Shown here: positions 15,300 through 23,299 of the stretch, in pieces
Position numbering within the stretch: the stretch's first letter is position 1
How the letters are laid out: every line of letters starts with the position of its first letter
Assembly: GCA_900472625.1 (NCBI GenBank)
Contig: UCIT01000063.1
Location: 1-38,419 of the forward strand
Direction: 5' to 3'
Origin: Hyphomicrobiales bacterium
GTDB taxonomy: Bacteria; Pseudomonadota; Alphaproteobacteria; Rhizobiales; Rhizobiaceae
DNA length: 38,419 nt
Notes under the pieces: model-generated
The model's input: the letters and a program-made list of their open reading frames with translations, nothing else
Databases searched by the model: none
What the model was told of the DNA's origin: nothing
Program-made: the position numbers and the translations under genes

Positions 15300-16301
15300 A
15301 TGACTGATGACATCAAAAATGCTTCAAGACGGCATGTTATGGTCGCCGGGCTCGGCCTAGCTGCGACAGCCGCCGCCGCCTCTCTTGCCAATTCGGCGCA
15401 GGCCGCGAACAATGACAAGGCATCCACGCAGAAAACCAATCATGCAACCCGGAAGGATAGAAACGCCATGACCAGCAGCTTCATCACGACCAAGGACGGC
15501 ACGCAGATCTTCTACAAGGATTGGGGCACGGGTCAGCCGATCGTCTTCCATCACGGCTGGCCGCTCAGCGCCGACGATTGGGATGCACAGATGCTGTTCT
15601 TCCTCGACAAGGGTTACCGCGTGATCGCGCATGACCGCCGTGGCCACGGCCGTTCCAGCCAGACGGACACCGGCAACGAGATGGACACCTATGCCGCCGA
15701 TATGGCCGAGCTTGCAGAGCATCTCGATCTGAAGAATGCCATCCACGTCGGCCATTCGACCGGCGGCGGCGAAGTTGCCCGCTATGTCGGCAAGTATGGC
15801 AGCCGCGGCCGGATCGCCAAGGCCGTGTTGATCGGCGCCGTGCCGCCCGTCATGGTCAAATCCGAGAAGAACCCGGGCGGCCTGCCGCTTGAAGTGTTCG
15901 ACGGTTTCCGCTCGGCGCTCGCCGCCAACAAGGCGCAGTTCTATCGTGATATCCCGGAAGGTCCGTTCTACGGCTTCAACCGGCCGGGCGCCAAGGTTTC
16001 GCAGGGCATCATCGACAACTGGTGGCGTCAGGGTATGCAGGGCGGCACCAAGGCGCATTATGATTGCATCAAGGCGTTCTCCGAGACCGACTTCACCGAG
16101 GACCTGAAGAACATCGAGGTGCCGGTTCTCGTCATGCACGGCACGGACGACCAGATCGTGCCGATCGCCGATTCCGCGCCGCTCTCCGCCAAGCTGCTGA
16201 AGCACGGCACGCTGAAAACCTATGACGGTCTGCCGCACGGCATGGCAACCACGCATGCCGACATCATCAACGCCGATCTGCTGGCTTTCTTCAAGGCCTG
16301 A
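15300..16301 (+). CDS. Tat-exported alpha/beta hydrolase (non-haem chloroperoxidase family)
   Basis: The 333-residue precursor has a twin-arginine type signal (ASRRHVMVAGLG, then an alanine-rich hydrophobic core) and a linker, followed from about residue 57 by a cofactor-free haloperoxidase-like hydrolase. Its catalytic triad is Ser153 in GHSTGG, an Asp at 283/284 in HGTDD, and His313 in GLPHG. HGWPLSADDWDAQ and HDRRGHGRSS are family hallmarks. Such enzymes act as esterases and can form peracids from carboxylic acids and H2O2. Export would place it in the periplasm, unlike most cytosolic relatives. ATG 15300 has GGAG six bases upstream. Control by the divergent OhrR-like sensor is likely. An internal Met57 start would give the cytosolic form. 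Confidence 0.88.
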   Translation: MTDDIKNASRRHVMVAGLGLAATAAAASLANSAQAANNDKASTQKTNHATRKDRNAMTSSFITTKDGTQIFYKDWGTGQPIVFHHGWPLSADDWDAQMLFFLDKGYRVIAHDRRGHGRSSQTDTGNEMDTYAADMAELAEHLDLKNAIHVGHSTGGGEVARYVGKYGSRGRIAKAVLIGAVPPVMVKSEKNPGGLPLEVFDGFRSALAANKAQFYRDIPEGPFYGFNRPGAKVSQGIIDNWWRQGMQGGTKAHYDCIKAFSETDFTEDLKNIEVPVLVMHGTDDQIVPIADSAPLSAKLLKHGTLKTYDGLPHGMATTHADIINADLLAFFKA

Positions 16302-16333
16302 TACGGCCGACTGAACGACCACCCGGAAATGAA

Positions 16334-16356
16334 AACGGGCGCCATTGGCGCCCGTT
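16334..16356 (-). terminator. Rho-independent terminator of the binding-protein gene
   Basis: AACGGGCGCC-ATT-GGCGCCCGTT is a perfect 10-bp stem with a 3-base loop between two convergent genes. On the minus strand it is followed by TTTTCATTT, giving a good intrinsic terminator for the gene at 16378-17484. On the plus strand there is no T-run. Confidence 0.75.
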
Positions 16357-16377
16357 CGCATGCGTATCGTGCGTGCC

Positions 16378-17484
16378 TTACTCGGCGGCGACGATCTTGC
16401 CGGCTTCCCACTTGTAGAGCGCGAAGCTCTGCGAGGAGAGGTCGCCGGTTTCGCCGTAGGTGAGCTTGCCGATGGCGGTTGCCACAGGTTCGCTGGCCTT
16501 CAGCGCGGCCGCGACCGCCTCGGAATCCTCGGCGCTGCCAGCCTTCTCGATGCCGGCCTTGATCACTTCGACCGCCGCATAGGCGTTGAGCGTGAAGGCT
16601 TCGGCCGGGATGCCCTTGGCCTTCAGCGCTTCGGCGGCGGCCTTGGAATCGGGGCTCTTGGTGGCGTCGACGGCGTTGGTGAAGATGGTGCCGGCGGCGG
16701 CATCCGTGCCGATGTTCCAGAACTCGCTGTTCGACAGGCCGTCGCCGCCGATGATGACGGCGTTGACCTGGAGGTCATGCAACTGGCGGGCCAGCAGGCC
16801 GCCTTCCGGATGATAGCCGCCGAAGTAGACGACGTCGACCTTCTCGGCCTTCAGGCGGGTTGTCAGCGCGCTGAAATCCTTGTCGCCGGGGCTGAGAGCG
16901 TCGTCGAGCACTTCCTTGATACCGCCGGCGTTCAGCGTTGCCTTGAACGAGTCCGCAAGGCCCTTACCGTAGGCGCCCTTGTCGTTGATGATGGCGACGC
17001 GCTTGTCCTTGAAGTTCTTCAGAACATAGTTGGCGGCGACTTCGGCCTGCTGGTCGTCACGGCCGCAGGTGCGCAGAACGTTGGCAAGGCCACGCTTGGT
17101 CAGGTCGGGGGCGGTGGCGGTCGGGGTGACCATCAGCACGCCGTTTTCGGCGAAGACGTCGGACGCCGGGATGGCGACGCCCGAGGTGACCGGGCCGACC
17201 ACGAAGCGGATGCCGTCGCCGACCAACTGGTTGGCGGCGGAAACGCCCTGCTTGGGCTCGCCGGCGTCGTCTGCGTATTTCAGCACGACCTTCTCCCCAA
17301 GGATGCCGCCGTTCTTGTTGATCTCGTCAACGGCGGTCTGGGCGCCGTTCTTGACCTGGTCGCCGTAAGCGGCAACCGGGCCGGTCAGCGGCGCGATCAG
17401 GCCGATGGTGATGTCTGCATGGGCGAGCGGCGCAAAGGCCAGCGAGGCGACGAGCGTCGCACCCGACAATGTCTTCAGATTCAT
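16378..17484 (-). CDS. Branched-chain amino-acid ABC transporter substrate-binding protein
   Basis: The 368-residue periplasmic protein has a signal peptide (MNLKTLSGATLVASLAFAPLAHA, cut before DITIGL) and the type-I binding-protein fold of LivK/BraC: IGLIAPLTGPVAAYGDQVKNGAQTAV, then FVVGPVTSGVAIPASDVFAENGVLMVTPTATAP, then GRDDQQA and VAIINDKGAYGKGLAD. It captures leucine, isoleucine, valine or related amino acids for a LivHMGF-type permease. No permease or ATPase genes are adjacent, so it must serve components encoded elsewhere, a common arrangement in rhizobia. AAGGAGATC precedes the ATG, and a strong terminator follows. Ligand specificity is not determined. Confidence 0.93.
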   Translation of the reverse strand: MNLKTLSGATLVASLAFAPLAHADITIGLIAPLTGPVAAYGDQVKNGAQTAVDEINKNGGILGEKVVLKYADDAGEPKQGVSAANQLVGDGIRFVVGPVTSGVAIPASDVFAENGVLMVTPTATAPDLTKRGLANVLRTCGRDDQQAEVAANYVLKNFKDKRVAIINDKGAYGKGLADSFKATLNAGGIKEVLDDALSPGDKDFSALTTRLKAEKVDVVYFGGYHPEGGLLARQLHDLQVNAVIIGGDGLSNSEFWNIGTDAAAGTIFTNAVDATKSPDSKAAAEALKAKGIPAEAFTLNAYAAVEVIKAGIEKAGSAEDSEAVAAALKASEPVATAIGKLTYGETGDLSSQSFALYKWEAGKIVAAE

Positions 17485-17784
17485 GTTCGATCTCCTTGGA
17501 TGGGTCTTCCAACCCGCGTGAACGCCGCGCCATGGAAACCGGCTCGTCTAAAAGCCCCGGACGGGCTGTGCCAAGACGATCGATCGCGGCGCGGTCAATG
17601 CACATCCGGCCATGTTTGGCTCGAAGGGTGCACGGCAAGATTTCTAGGAATTTCGCGGTGATTAGGCAAGAAAATAGAAAATCGATCCGCTGTTTTGATG
17701 GATTTCGTCATGGATAGGCACGAGATGATTATCTCGCACGGAAAAATCCCGGTTCTCCCTCCACCTGACTTGGCTATCAATCAG
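17485..17784. other. 300-base gap: promoter region of the binding-protein gene
   Basis: No gene is visible. The part nearest 17484 should hold the binding-protein promoter. The A+T-rich tract 17640-17700 and an imperfect 16-bp palindrome CGAGATGATTATCTCG (17721-17736) are the only structured elements I see. The palindrome could be an operator, or the remnant 3' hairpin of the upstream hydrolase gene. Confidence 0.4.
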
Positions 17785-18840
17785 TCAGATCGCCCCGGTC
17801 AGGAAGGACAGGATCGTGTCGCCCACCCGGCGATGAATCGCATCACGATCGGCGCCGACCACGTCCCTGCAAACGATGCTCTCGCCCGGTGCCTCTTCCT
17901 CGATCAGGGCGGCCGCGCCTGGCTTGCAGAGCTGCATGAAGCTGAAGTGTAGCGTGCCGGGAACAAGCGAGAACTGCGTCATCTGCTGGGGAAGATGCTC
18001 GGCGAGATAGACGGAATCCTTATTTGTGGCGGCGATGCTGGCCTTCTCGGCCGTGTCCTGTTCAACATCCTGGCTGGCGCCAAGCACAAGCACGGGGACC
18101 GCAATTGCGGCAAGGCTTTCGGGTGTCAGGCCCCGGCCCGGACCGAGATCGAGCGTGATGATCGCCTTGATCCTGCTGTCGCTGAGATCCGCTTCTAGGG
18201 CAGCGACGGCGGCCGCATCCCGACCGACGCCCATTGCGGCGAATGTCTTGCAATAGATGGCGCCAAACACCGGGAGGCAGTTCTTCGTCACAACGTCAGC
18301 GTCGAAACGCGCGCCGGCAAGTTCCATTACGGTCCACCCACCGAGCGAATGGCCTATGGCGGCTATCCGGCCAGGCGCGATGCCGCCGGTGAGCGCAGGC
18401 TGCGCGAGAAGCACGTCGAGCGCCCGGCTGATGTCCCCCGGCCGCCGCCAGAGCGCTACCGTGTCGGGCGGCTGCATGTCGAACGTGGTTGTGCCCGGAT
18501 GATCGGGAGCTGCGACGACATAGCCCTTCGCCGCGAGCGTACCCGCAAGCCAGGCAAGATTGCGCCAACTGCCGCCATAGCCGTGGGAGAGAAGCACCAG
18601 TGGATGCGGGCCAGGTGCGGGAGCCGCATCGCGAATGACGGGAAGGCCGAAGAATGCCGGTGTCTCGCCGAGAATGGTCGGCGCGGCCGTCGAGCCGGTG
18701 GGGTACCAAAGGCTCACTTCAAATGGGGGAAGGTCACCGGTTGCGGCAACGGTCACCTGGCGAAATGCCGGCGCTGCAAAAGCCGGGCAAACAACGAAGC
18801 CGGCAAGCAGAAAGGCAAGTGCTATAAGTCGCGTGGACAT
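17785..18840 (-). CDS. Exported alpha/beta hydrolase (dienelactone hydrolase/PAF-acetylhydrolase-like)
   Basis: The 351-residue precursor has a signal peptide (MSTRLIALAFLLAGFVVCPAFA, cut before APAF). The mature protein has the alpha/beta hydrolase elements LLSHGYGGSWRNLAWLAGTLAAKGYVVAAPDHPGTT, the nucleophile elbow GHSLGG, and a late Asp/His pair (ASQDVEQD and GTLHFSF). This pattern matches predicted dienelactone hydrolases and the platelet-activating-factor acetylhydrolase-like group; the physiological ester is unknown. Several cysteines (KNCLPVFGAIYCKTF, LCKPG) may form disulphides in the periplasm. ATG 18840 follows CGGAGATC; a longer open frame from 18957 lacks both ribosome site and signal peptide. 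It stands alone. Confidence 0.87.
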   Translation of the reverse strand: MSTRLIALAFLLAGFVVCPAFAAPAFRQVTVAATGDLPPFEVSLWYPTGSTAAPTILGETPAFFGLPVIRDAAPAPGPHPLVLLSHGYGGSWRNLAWLAGTLAAKGYVVAAPDHPGTTTFDMQPPDTVALWRRPGDISRALDVLLAQPALTGGIAPGRIAAIGHSLGGWTVMELAGARFDADVVTKNCLPVFGAIYCKTFAAMGVGRDAAAVAALEADLSDSRIKAIITLDLGPGRGLTPESLAAIAVPVLVLGASQDVEQDTAEKASIAATNKDSVYLAEHLPQQMTQFSLVPGTLHFSFMQLCKPGAAALIEEEAPGESIVCRDVVGADRDAIHRRVGDTILSFLTGAI

Positions 18841-18976
18841 GAAACGATCTCCGGATGGAAAGAACACGTCCTTCTTGCCGCAGAGATTGTCTATCCGAGA
18901 CCTGTAACGCGATTCAGGTCGTGATTTCCTGGTGTGTCGGCCTTGTGATCCGCTCATCCGGCTGGCGACGCAAAAA

Positions 18977-19003
18977 AGATCGGCAAATTATATTTGCCGA
19001 TCT
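18977..19003 (-). terminator. Rho-independent terminator of the NolR-like gene
   Basis: AGATCGGCAAAT-TAT-ATTTGCCGATCT is a perfect 12-bp stem with a 3-base loop. On the minus strand it runs into TTTTTT (18977-18972). It lies about 90 bases after the stop of the gene at 19093 and is the only terminator in this gap. Confidence 0.75.
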
Positions 19004-19092
19004 GTAAATATATAAAGGTGCTGAAATGAAGTTGCCGTTCCGGCTTGCCGGATTGGCTTAAAACCGGGCGCCGGCGTCAGCGCCTTGAAAGG

Positions 19093-19410
19093 TCAGGCTG
19101 CAGAGCGCGTGCGCACTGGCTCGGAATAGATCTGTGTGAGGGTTTCGAGAATGCGGATAACCTGATCCGAGGTGCTCGAGTAATAGATCGTCTGCGCATC
19201 GCGACGGGTCTTTACGAGCTTCTGTGCACGGAGCTTCGAGAGATGCTGGGAGAGAGCCGACTGGCTGAGTCCAACTTCGGTGGCGAGAGCGCCGACGGGG
19301 ATTTCGCCCTTGACCAGATTGCAGAGAATGAGGAGGCGTTTCGGATTGGCCATCGCGGATAGCAATGCCGCGGCCACGTTTGCATTGGCGGTCAAATCAA
19401 TTGTGTCCAT
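19093..19410 (-). CDS. nolR: NolR-like ArsR-family transcriptional regulator
   Basis: The 105-residue winged-helix protein matches what I remember of NolR from Sinorhizobium and Rhizobium: AALLSAMANPKRLLILCNLVKGEIPVGALATEVGLSQSALSQHLSKLRAQKLVKTRRDAQTIYYSS. The recognition helix region LSQSALSQHLSKLR is essentially that of NolR. NolR represses nodulation genes and acts globally on conjugation, quorum sensing and exopolysaccharide; it represses itself. There are no ArsR-type metal cysteines, consistent with NolR. ATG 19410 was chosen because AGGAAG (19422-19417) has six-base spacing to it; ATG 19416 would touch that site. A candidate NolR box lies upstream and a strong terminator downstream. 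A paralogue rather than the orthologue remains possible. Confidence 0.8.
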   Translation of the reverse strand: MDTIDLTANANVAAALLSAMANPKRLLILCNLVKGEIPVGALATEVGLSQSALSQHLSKLRAQKLVKTRRDAQTIYYSSTSDQVIRILETLTQIYSEPVRTRSAA

Positions 19411-19496
19411 AATCATCTTCCTGATGTGAAACTGATTTCAATACGTGTGTCGGCCACAATCTGACAGACGACAGAATCTATCAACTCGGGCTCAAG

Positions 19497-19512
19497 ATTG
19501 TATATAGCTAAA
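19497..19512 (-). promoter_or_regulatory. Candidate NolR box
   Basis: On the minus strand 19512-19497 reads TTTAG-CTATATACA-AT, an exact fit to the NolR motif (A/T)TTAG-N9-A(T/A). It lies 87-102 bases before the NolR-like start and overlaps the stop codon of the upstream gene. The motif is degenerate, so chance occurrence is possible. Confidence 0.4.
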
Positions 19513-20263
19513 TTTCAGGTATTGAGTATTTCATGTTAGATATATGTGAATAAATATCCTGACGTGTCTGCGCGGTCACATCAAACTCGTGCCGCAGCAG
19601 GAAATCACCCGAAATCACATCAAAACCGGCGCAATCGACTCCAGATATAGCCCAGTCGAGGCCGGCGCGGCCTTTATGCGCAATCGCTGTTTTCCTTGCA
19701 AGATCCGGGTCCAAGGCTAGTAGATCTCGCACTACCGCGTCGGCGGATTCCGCCACCGCCTCGTTGGCCGCGGACAGAATCATCAGGTCGCTGCCATCAA
19801 GGATATAGGCGCGTCCGAAGCCTCCGTTGAGGCTGGCGCTCTGCGGAATCAGTCTGAAAAACCGGAAATCAGGAAAGTCGATATAAAGCTTAGCCTTGGC
19901 ATGGCGGCTCAGGAAACGGGTTCGGATGCGGGTATGGACCGCACTGTCGCGCTCGACTGATTCGGCCAGGCACTGGGTCGTCAGCCGGGCATAGGCCAGC
20001 GGGTCACCCTTGCGGGGTTCGCCTGTCAGCAGCGAGGCGCGCGGATCGGCGTTGAGCGCACGCGTGTGCGCCGATAGGCCGGAGACCAAGATGACCGGAA
20101 CACCGTCGATATCGGTGCCGAGGAGAACGCGGCTGGCGAAGGGGAAGCCGGTCTCGGGCTCGATGACGGCGATGGCAGCGTAGCGGGCGGAGCGGAGGAG
20201 GGTGCGCGCCAGCCTGCGCGCCTCTCCATCCGTTTCCCTGATGACGGAAGCTTGATCTTTCAT
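19508..20263 (-). CDS. HugZ-like protein (FMN-binding split barrel plus DUF2470)
   Basis: The 251-residue protein has an N-terminal pyridoxamine-phosphate-oxidase-like split barrel (ARTLLRSARYAAIAVIEPETGFPFASRVLLGTDIDGVPVILVSGLSAHTRALNADPRASLL) and a C-terminal DUF2470-like domain with NEAVAESADAVVRDLL and GVDCAGFDVIS. This order is that of HugZ-type proteins, which bind haem and in Helicobacter degrade it; plant and alphaproteobacterial relatives may not. RFFRLIPQSASLNGGFGRAY is the usual linker motif. It follows choV by about 30 bases on the same strand, so it may be carried on the choline operon transcript. ATG 20263 or GTG 20269 are both possible starts. Haem cleavage is not shown by the sequence. 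Confidence 0.82.
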   Translation of the reverse strand: MKDQASVIRETDGEARRLARTLLRSARYAAIAVIEPETGFPFASRVLLGTDIDGVPVILVSGLSAHTRALNADPRASLLTGEPRKGDPLAYARLTTQCLAESVERDSAVHTRIRTRFLSRHAKAKLYIDFPDFRFFRLIPQSASLNGGFGRAYILDGSDLMILSAANEAVAESADAVVRDLLALDPDLARKTAIAHKGRAGLDWAISGVDCAGFDVISGDFLLRHEFDVTAQTRQDIYSHISNMKYSIPEI

Positions 20264-20295
20264 GTCCACTTTTCTGGCTCAAGCGGACGGCGGGA

Positions 20296-21348
20296 TCAAG
20301 CCTGTTCTTTCTTGCGGTGCTGCGTCAGCCCGGCGACCACATCCTGGGCAGAAATGGTGCCGATGATGGCGCCATTCTCAACCACGCCGATGCTGCCCGG
20401 CTGGCGGGACAGCGCGTCGAGGATGTCGATCAGCGGGGTCTCGGCCTTGGCGGTGCCGCTGACGCTGGCGCCGACGGCGGCGTCGCCGAGGCCGGCCTGC
20501 ATCACGTCCCTGGCGGTCAGCATGCTGATCGGGTTCATGTGCTGGACGAAATCCGCAACATACTGGTCAGCCGGATTCTTGACGATGTCCTGCGGCGTAC
20601 CGCACTGGATGATGCGCCCGCCTTCCATAATGGCGATGCGGTTGCCGATGCGGAAGGCTTCGTCGAGATCGTGGCTGACGAAGAGGATGGTCTTCTTCAG
20701 GCGGCGCTGGAACTCCAGCAACTCATCCTGCAGCCTTGTGCGGATCAATGGATCAAGCGCTGAGAACGGCTCGTCCATCAGAAGGATCGGGGCGCCGGTG
20801 GCAAAGGCACGGGCGAGGCCGACGCGCTGCTGCATGCCGCCGGAGAGCTCGTTGACCTTGCGGTCGGCCCACTTGGTCAGGTTGACCAGCTCCAGCTGTT
20901 CTCCGACACGCTGCTTGCGCTCGGCGTCCGGCACACCGGCCAGTTCGAGGCCGAAGCCGACATTGTCGGCCACGGTGCGCCACGGGAGAAGCGCGAACTG
21001 CTGGAACACCATCGAGACCGTGTGCATGCGCAAATCGCGCAGGCCCTTGGCGCTGGTCTTGTACGGATTGACCGGTCCCGACGCGGTCGAGACCGTGACC
21101 TCGCCGCGCACGACGGGCGCAAGCCCGTTGACGGCGCGCAGCAGGGTGGACTTGCCGGAGCCGGAGAGGCCCATGAGGACGAGGATTTCGCCTTCCTGGA
21201 TATCCAGCGAGGCATCGGCGACACCAAGCACGAGGCCGGTCTCGGCGCCGATCTCGTCGCGGTTCTTGCCCTGGTCGGCCAAGGTGAGGGCGTTTTCGGG
21301 CTTGTCGCCGAAGACGATGCTGACATTGTCGAAGCGAACCGCGGTCAT
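20296..21348 (-). CDS. choV: Choline ABC transporter ATP-binding subunit
   Basis: The 350-residue ATPase has Walker A GLSGSGKS (residues 60-67), Q-loop FQQFALLPWRT, signature LSGGMQQRVGLARA, Walker B ILLMDEPFSALD and the switch His in SHDLDEA. The N-terminal insertion (PENALTLADQGKNRDEIGAETGLVLGV) is typical of ChoV/ProV-type quaternary-amine importers. The C-terminal 80 residues look like a regulatory CBS-type pair of motifs (LTARDVM, GSIGVVENGAIIGTISAQDVV), though shorter than in ProV. It powers uptake of choline with ChoW and ChoX. Its ATG overlaps the choW stop by four bases, so translation is coupled. Confidence 0.95.
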   Translation of the reverse strand: MTAVRFDNVSIVFGDKPENALTLADQGKNRDEIGAETGLVLGVADASLDIQEGEILVLMGLSGSGKSTLLRAVNGLAPVVRGEVTVSTASGPVNPYKTSAKGLRDLRMHTVSMVFQQFALLPWRTVADNVGFGLELAGVPDAERKQRVGEQLELVNLTKWADRKVNELSGGMQQRVGLARAFATGAPILLMDEPFSALDPLIRTRLQDELLEFQRRLKKTILFVSHDLDEAFRIGNRIAIMEGGRIIQCGTPQDIVKNPADQYVADFVQHMNPISMLTARDVMQAGLGDAAVGASVSGTAKAETPLIDILDALSRQPGSIGVVENGAIIGTISAQDVVAGLTQHRKKEQA

Positions 21349-22190
21349 GCGCCGTCTCCTTCACCCGCCACGCGGAACATTCGGTCGAGGATGATTGCCA
21401 GGATGACGATACAGAGGCCGGCTTCGAAGCCCTTGGCGACGTTGACGGTGTTCAGTGCCCGCACCACGGGAACGCCGAGGCCGTCGGCGCCGACGAGTGC
21501 TGCGATGACGACCATGGACAGCGACAGCATGATGGTCTGCGTCAGGCCGGCCATGATCTGCGGCAGCGCAAAGGGCAGTTCCACCTTGCGTAGTACCTGC
21601 AGCGGCGTGGCGCCGAAGGATTCGGCGGCTTCGACCAGCGAGGGCGGTGTCGAGATGATGCCGAGGCGGGTGAGGCGGATGGGGGCGGGGATGGCGAAGA
21701 TGACGGTGGCGATCAATCCGGGCACCATGCCGAGGCCGAAAAGGATAAGGGCTGGAATCAGATAGACGAATGTCGGAATGGTCTGCATCAAGTCGAGCAC
21801 GGGGCGCAGCATCGAGTTGACCCAAGGGCGGCGGGCGGCGGCGATGCCGAGTGGAATGCCGACCAGCATGCTGACGAAAGTGGAGGCCAGCACAAGCGCC
21901 AGGGTGGAGGTGGTTTCCTTCCAGTAGCCCTGGTTCATGATGAACAGCAGCCCAAGACAGGTAAACACGGCAACGACGACCGAGCGGCGCAGCCAGTAGG
22001 CGATCGCGGTGATGCCGAGGACGACGATCAGCGGATGCGGCTTCTGCAGGATGAAGAGAATCCCGTCAATGACATGCGACAGGATGAAGGCGAGCTGGTT
22101 GAAGAACCAGTCGGCGTTTGTCGTCAGCCAATCCACGAAGGCTTTCGCCCAGGGACCGATGGGGATTTTAAAGTCGGTGATCCAGTTCAA
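21345..22190 (-). CDS. choW: Choline ABC transporter permease
   Basis: The 281-residue inner-membrane protein has about six or seven helices and the binding-protein-dependent permease loop (EAAESFGATPLQVLRKVELPFALPQIMAGLTQTIML), the EAA motif that docks with ChoV. The N-terminal ITDFKIPIGPWAKAFVDWLTTNADWFF is characteristic of ChoW/ProW-type permeases. It is preceded by choX with an 81-base gap containing a hairpin, and overlaps choV by four bases. The organisation and sequence match the rhizobial choXWV high-affinity choline system, which feeds glycine-betaine and phosphatidylcholine synthesis. Confidence 0.95.
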   Translation of the reverse strand: MNWITDFKIPIGPWAKAFVDWLTTNADWFFNQLAFILSHVIDGILFILQKPHPLIVVLGITAIAYWLRRSVVVAVFTCLGLLFIMNQGYWKETTSTLALVLASTFVSMLVGIPLGIAAARRPWVNSMLRPVLDLMQTIPTFVYLIPALILFGLGMVPGLIATVIFAIPAPIRLTRLGIISTPPSLVEAAESFGATPLQVLRKVELPFALPQIMAGLTQTIMLSLSMVVIAALVGADGLGVPVVRALNTVNVAKGFEAGLCIVILAIILDRMFRVAGEGDGA

Positions 22191-22238
22191 GGGCGTGCCT
22201 ATCCAGAAAGAGCAAGAACAGAGGCGAGGATAGCGAAA

Positions 22239-22262
22239 ACGGGGTGGTCAAAGCCACCCCGT
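22239..22262 (-). terminator. Intercistronic hairpin between choX and choW
   Basis: On the minus strand ACGGGGTGG-(6-base loop)-CCACCCCGT is followed by TTTTCGC, nine bases after the choX stop. It is a partial terminator and 3' stabiliser, fitting the usual excess of binding protein over membrane subunits. Confidence 0.65.
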
Positions 22263-22271
22263 CCTTCGATA

Positions 22272-23228
22272 TCAGAGGCCGAGGCTTTTCTTGACGGCCG
22301 GCAGGCCGTCGCCGCTGCCGTCAAGCGTCTTCACGCCTGCCAGCCACGGGTCGATTGCCGTCGGGTTGGCCTTCAGCCATTCCGTCGCCGCCTTCTCAGG
22401 CTCGTCGCCGTCGTTGAGGATCTTGCCCATGATCTGGTTTTCCATTGGAAGCGAGAAAACCATGTTCTTCAGGAGGACACCGACATTCGGGCATTCGGTC
22501 GTATAGCCGGCACGAACGTTGGTGAAGACCTTGGCGCCACCGAAGTCGGGACCGAAAACGTCGTCACCACCGGTGAGGTAGGTGAGCTTGAAGTTCTCGT
22601 TCATCGGATGCGGTGCCCAGCCGAGGAAGACGACGGCCTTGCCGGCCTTTTCGGCGCGTGCGACCTGCGCCAGCATGCCCTGCTCGGAGGATTCGACGAC
22701 CTCCATGCCCTTCATGCCGAAGGTGTCCTTCTCGATCAGGTCCATGACGAGGCGGTTGCCGTCATTGCCCGGCTCGATGCCGTAGATCTTGCCGTCAAGG
22801 TCTTCCTTGTGAGCGGCAATATCCTTGAAGTCCTTGATGCCCAGTTCAGCGCCCTTGGCGTTGGTCGCCAATGTGTATTTCGCGCCGGTCAGGTTGGGGC
22901 CGAAGGATTCGACCGACTTGTCGTCGATGAACGGACGAACGTCCTTTTCCTGCGTCGGCATCCAGTTGCCAAGGAAGATGTCGATGTCCTTGTTCTTCAG
23001 CGACTGGTAGGTGACCGGTACGGAGAGAACCTTGACGTCGGGGGTGTAGCCGAGACCCTTGAGGATCACGGAAGCGGTTGCCGTGGTGGCGGTAATGTCC
23101 GTCCAGCCCACATCCGACAAATGGACGGTGGAGCAGCTGGCGGGATCTGCGGAAAATGCAGCCGTTGCGACAGAGAGTGCGGCAACTGCTGTAGCAGTGA
23201 TCAGTTTGAATGCGCTTGTCGTTTTCAT
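22272..23228 (-). CDS. choX: Periplasmic choline-binding protein
   Basis: The 318-residue precursor has a signal peptide (MKTTSAFKLITATAVAALSVATAAFS, cut before ADPAS). The ligand site known from Sinorhizobium ChoX is fully conserved, one residue shifted: Trp42, Asp44, Trp89, Tyr118 and Trp204 form the aromatic box and acidic contact for the trimethylammonium group, with an Asn near 156 for the hydroxyl. SDVGWTDI, FLGNWMPTQ and FLGWAPHPM are the local motifs. It binds choline (and acetylcholine more weakly) and delivers it to ChoWV. It is first in the operon and followed by a stabilising hairpin. The promoter region carries two direct repeats (23300-23336). Confidence 0.96.
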   Translation of the reverse strand: MKTTSAFKLITATAVAALSVATAAFSADPASCSTVHLSDVGWTDITATTATASVILKGLGYTPDVKVLSVPVTYQSLKNKDIDIFLGNWMPTQEKDVRPFIDDKSVESFGPNLTGAKYTLATNAKGAELGIKDFKDIAAHKEDLDGKIYGIEPGNDGNRLVMDLIEKDTFGMKGMEVVESSEQGMLAQVARAEKAGKAVVFLGWAPHPMNENFKLTYLTGGDDVFGPDFGGAKVFTNVRAGYTTECPNVGVLLKNMVFSLPMENQIMGKILNDGDEPEKAATEWLKANPTAIDPWLAGVKTLDGSGDGLPAVKKSLGL

Positions 23229-23299
23229 TTATAGACTCCCAGTCTTACGTTCCCAAGCCAATCATCAATAGCGGAGTTTTACAAGCGACCTCAGTGCGT

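Noticed and set aside
17721..17736. CGAGATGATTATCTCG as an intrinsic terminator of the hydrolase at 17785
   Set aside because: The stem is short and imperfect and no T-run follows on the minus strand; left only as a possible regulatory site.
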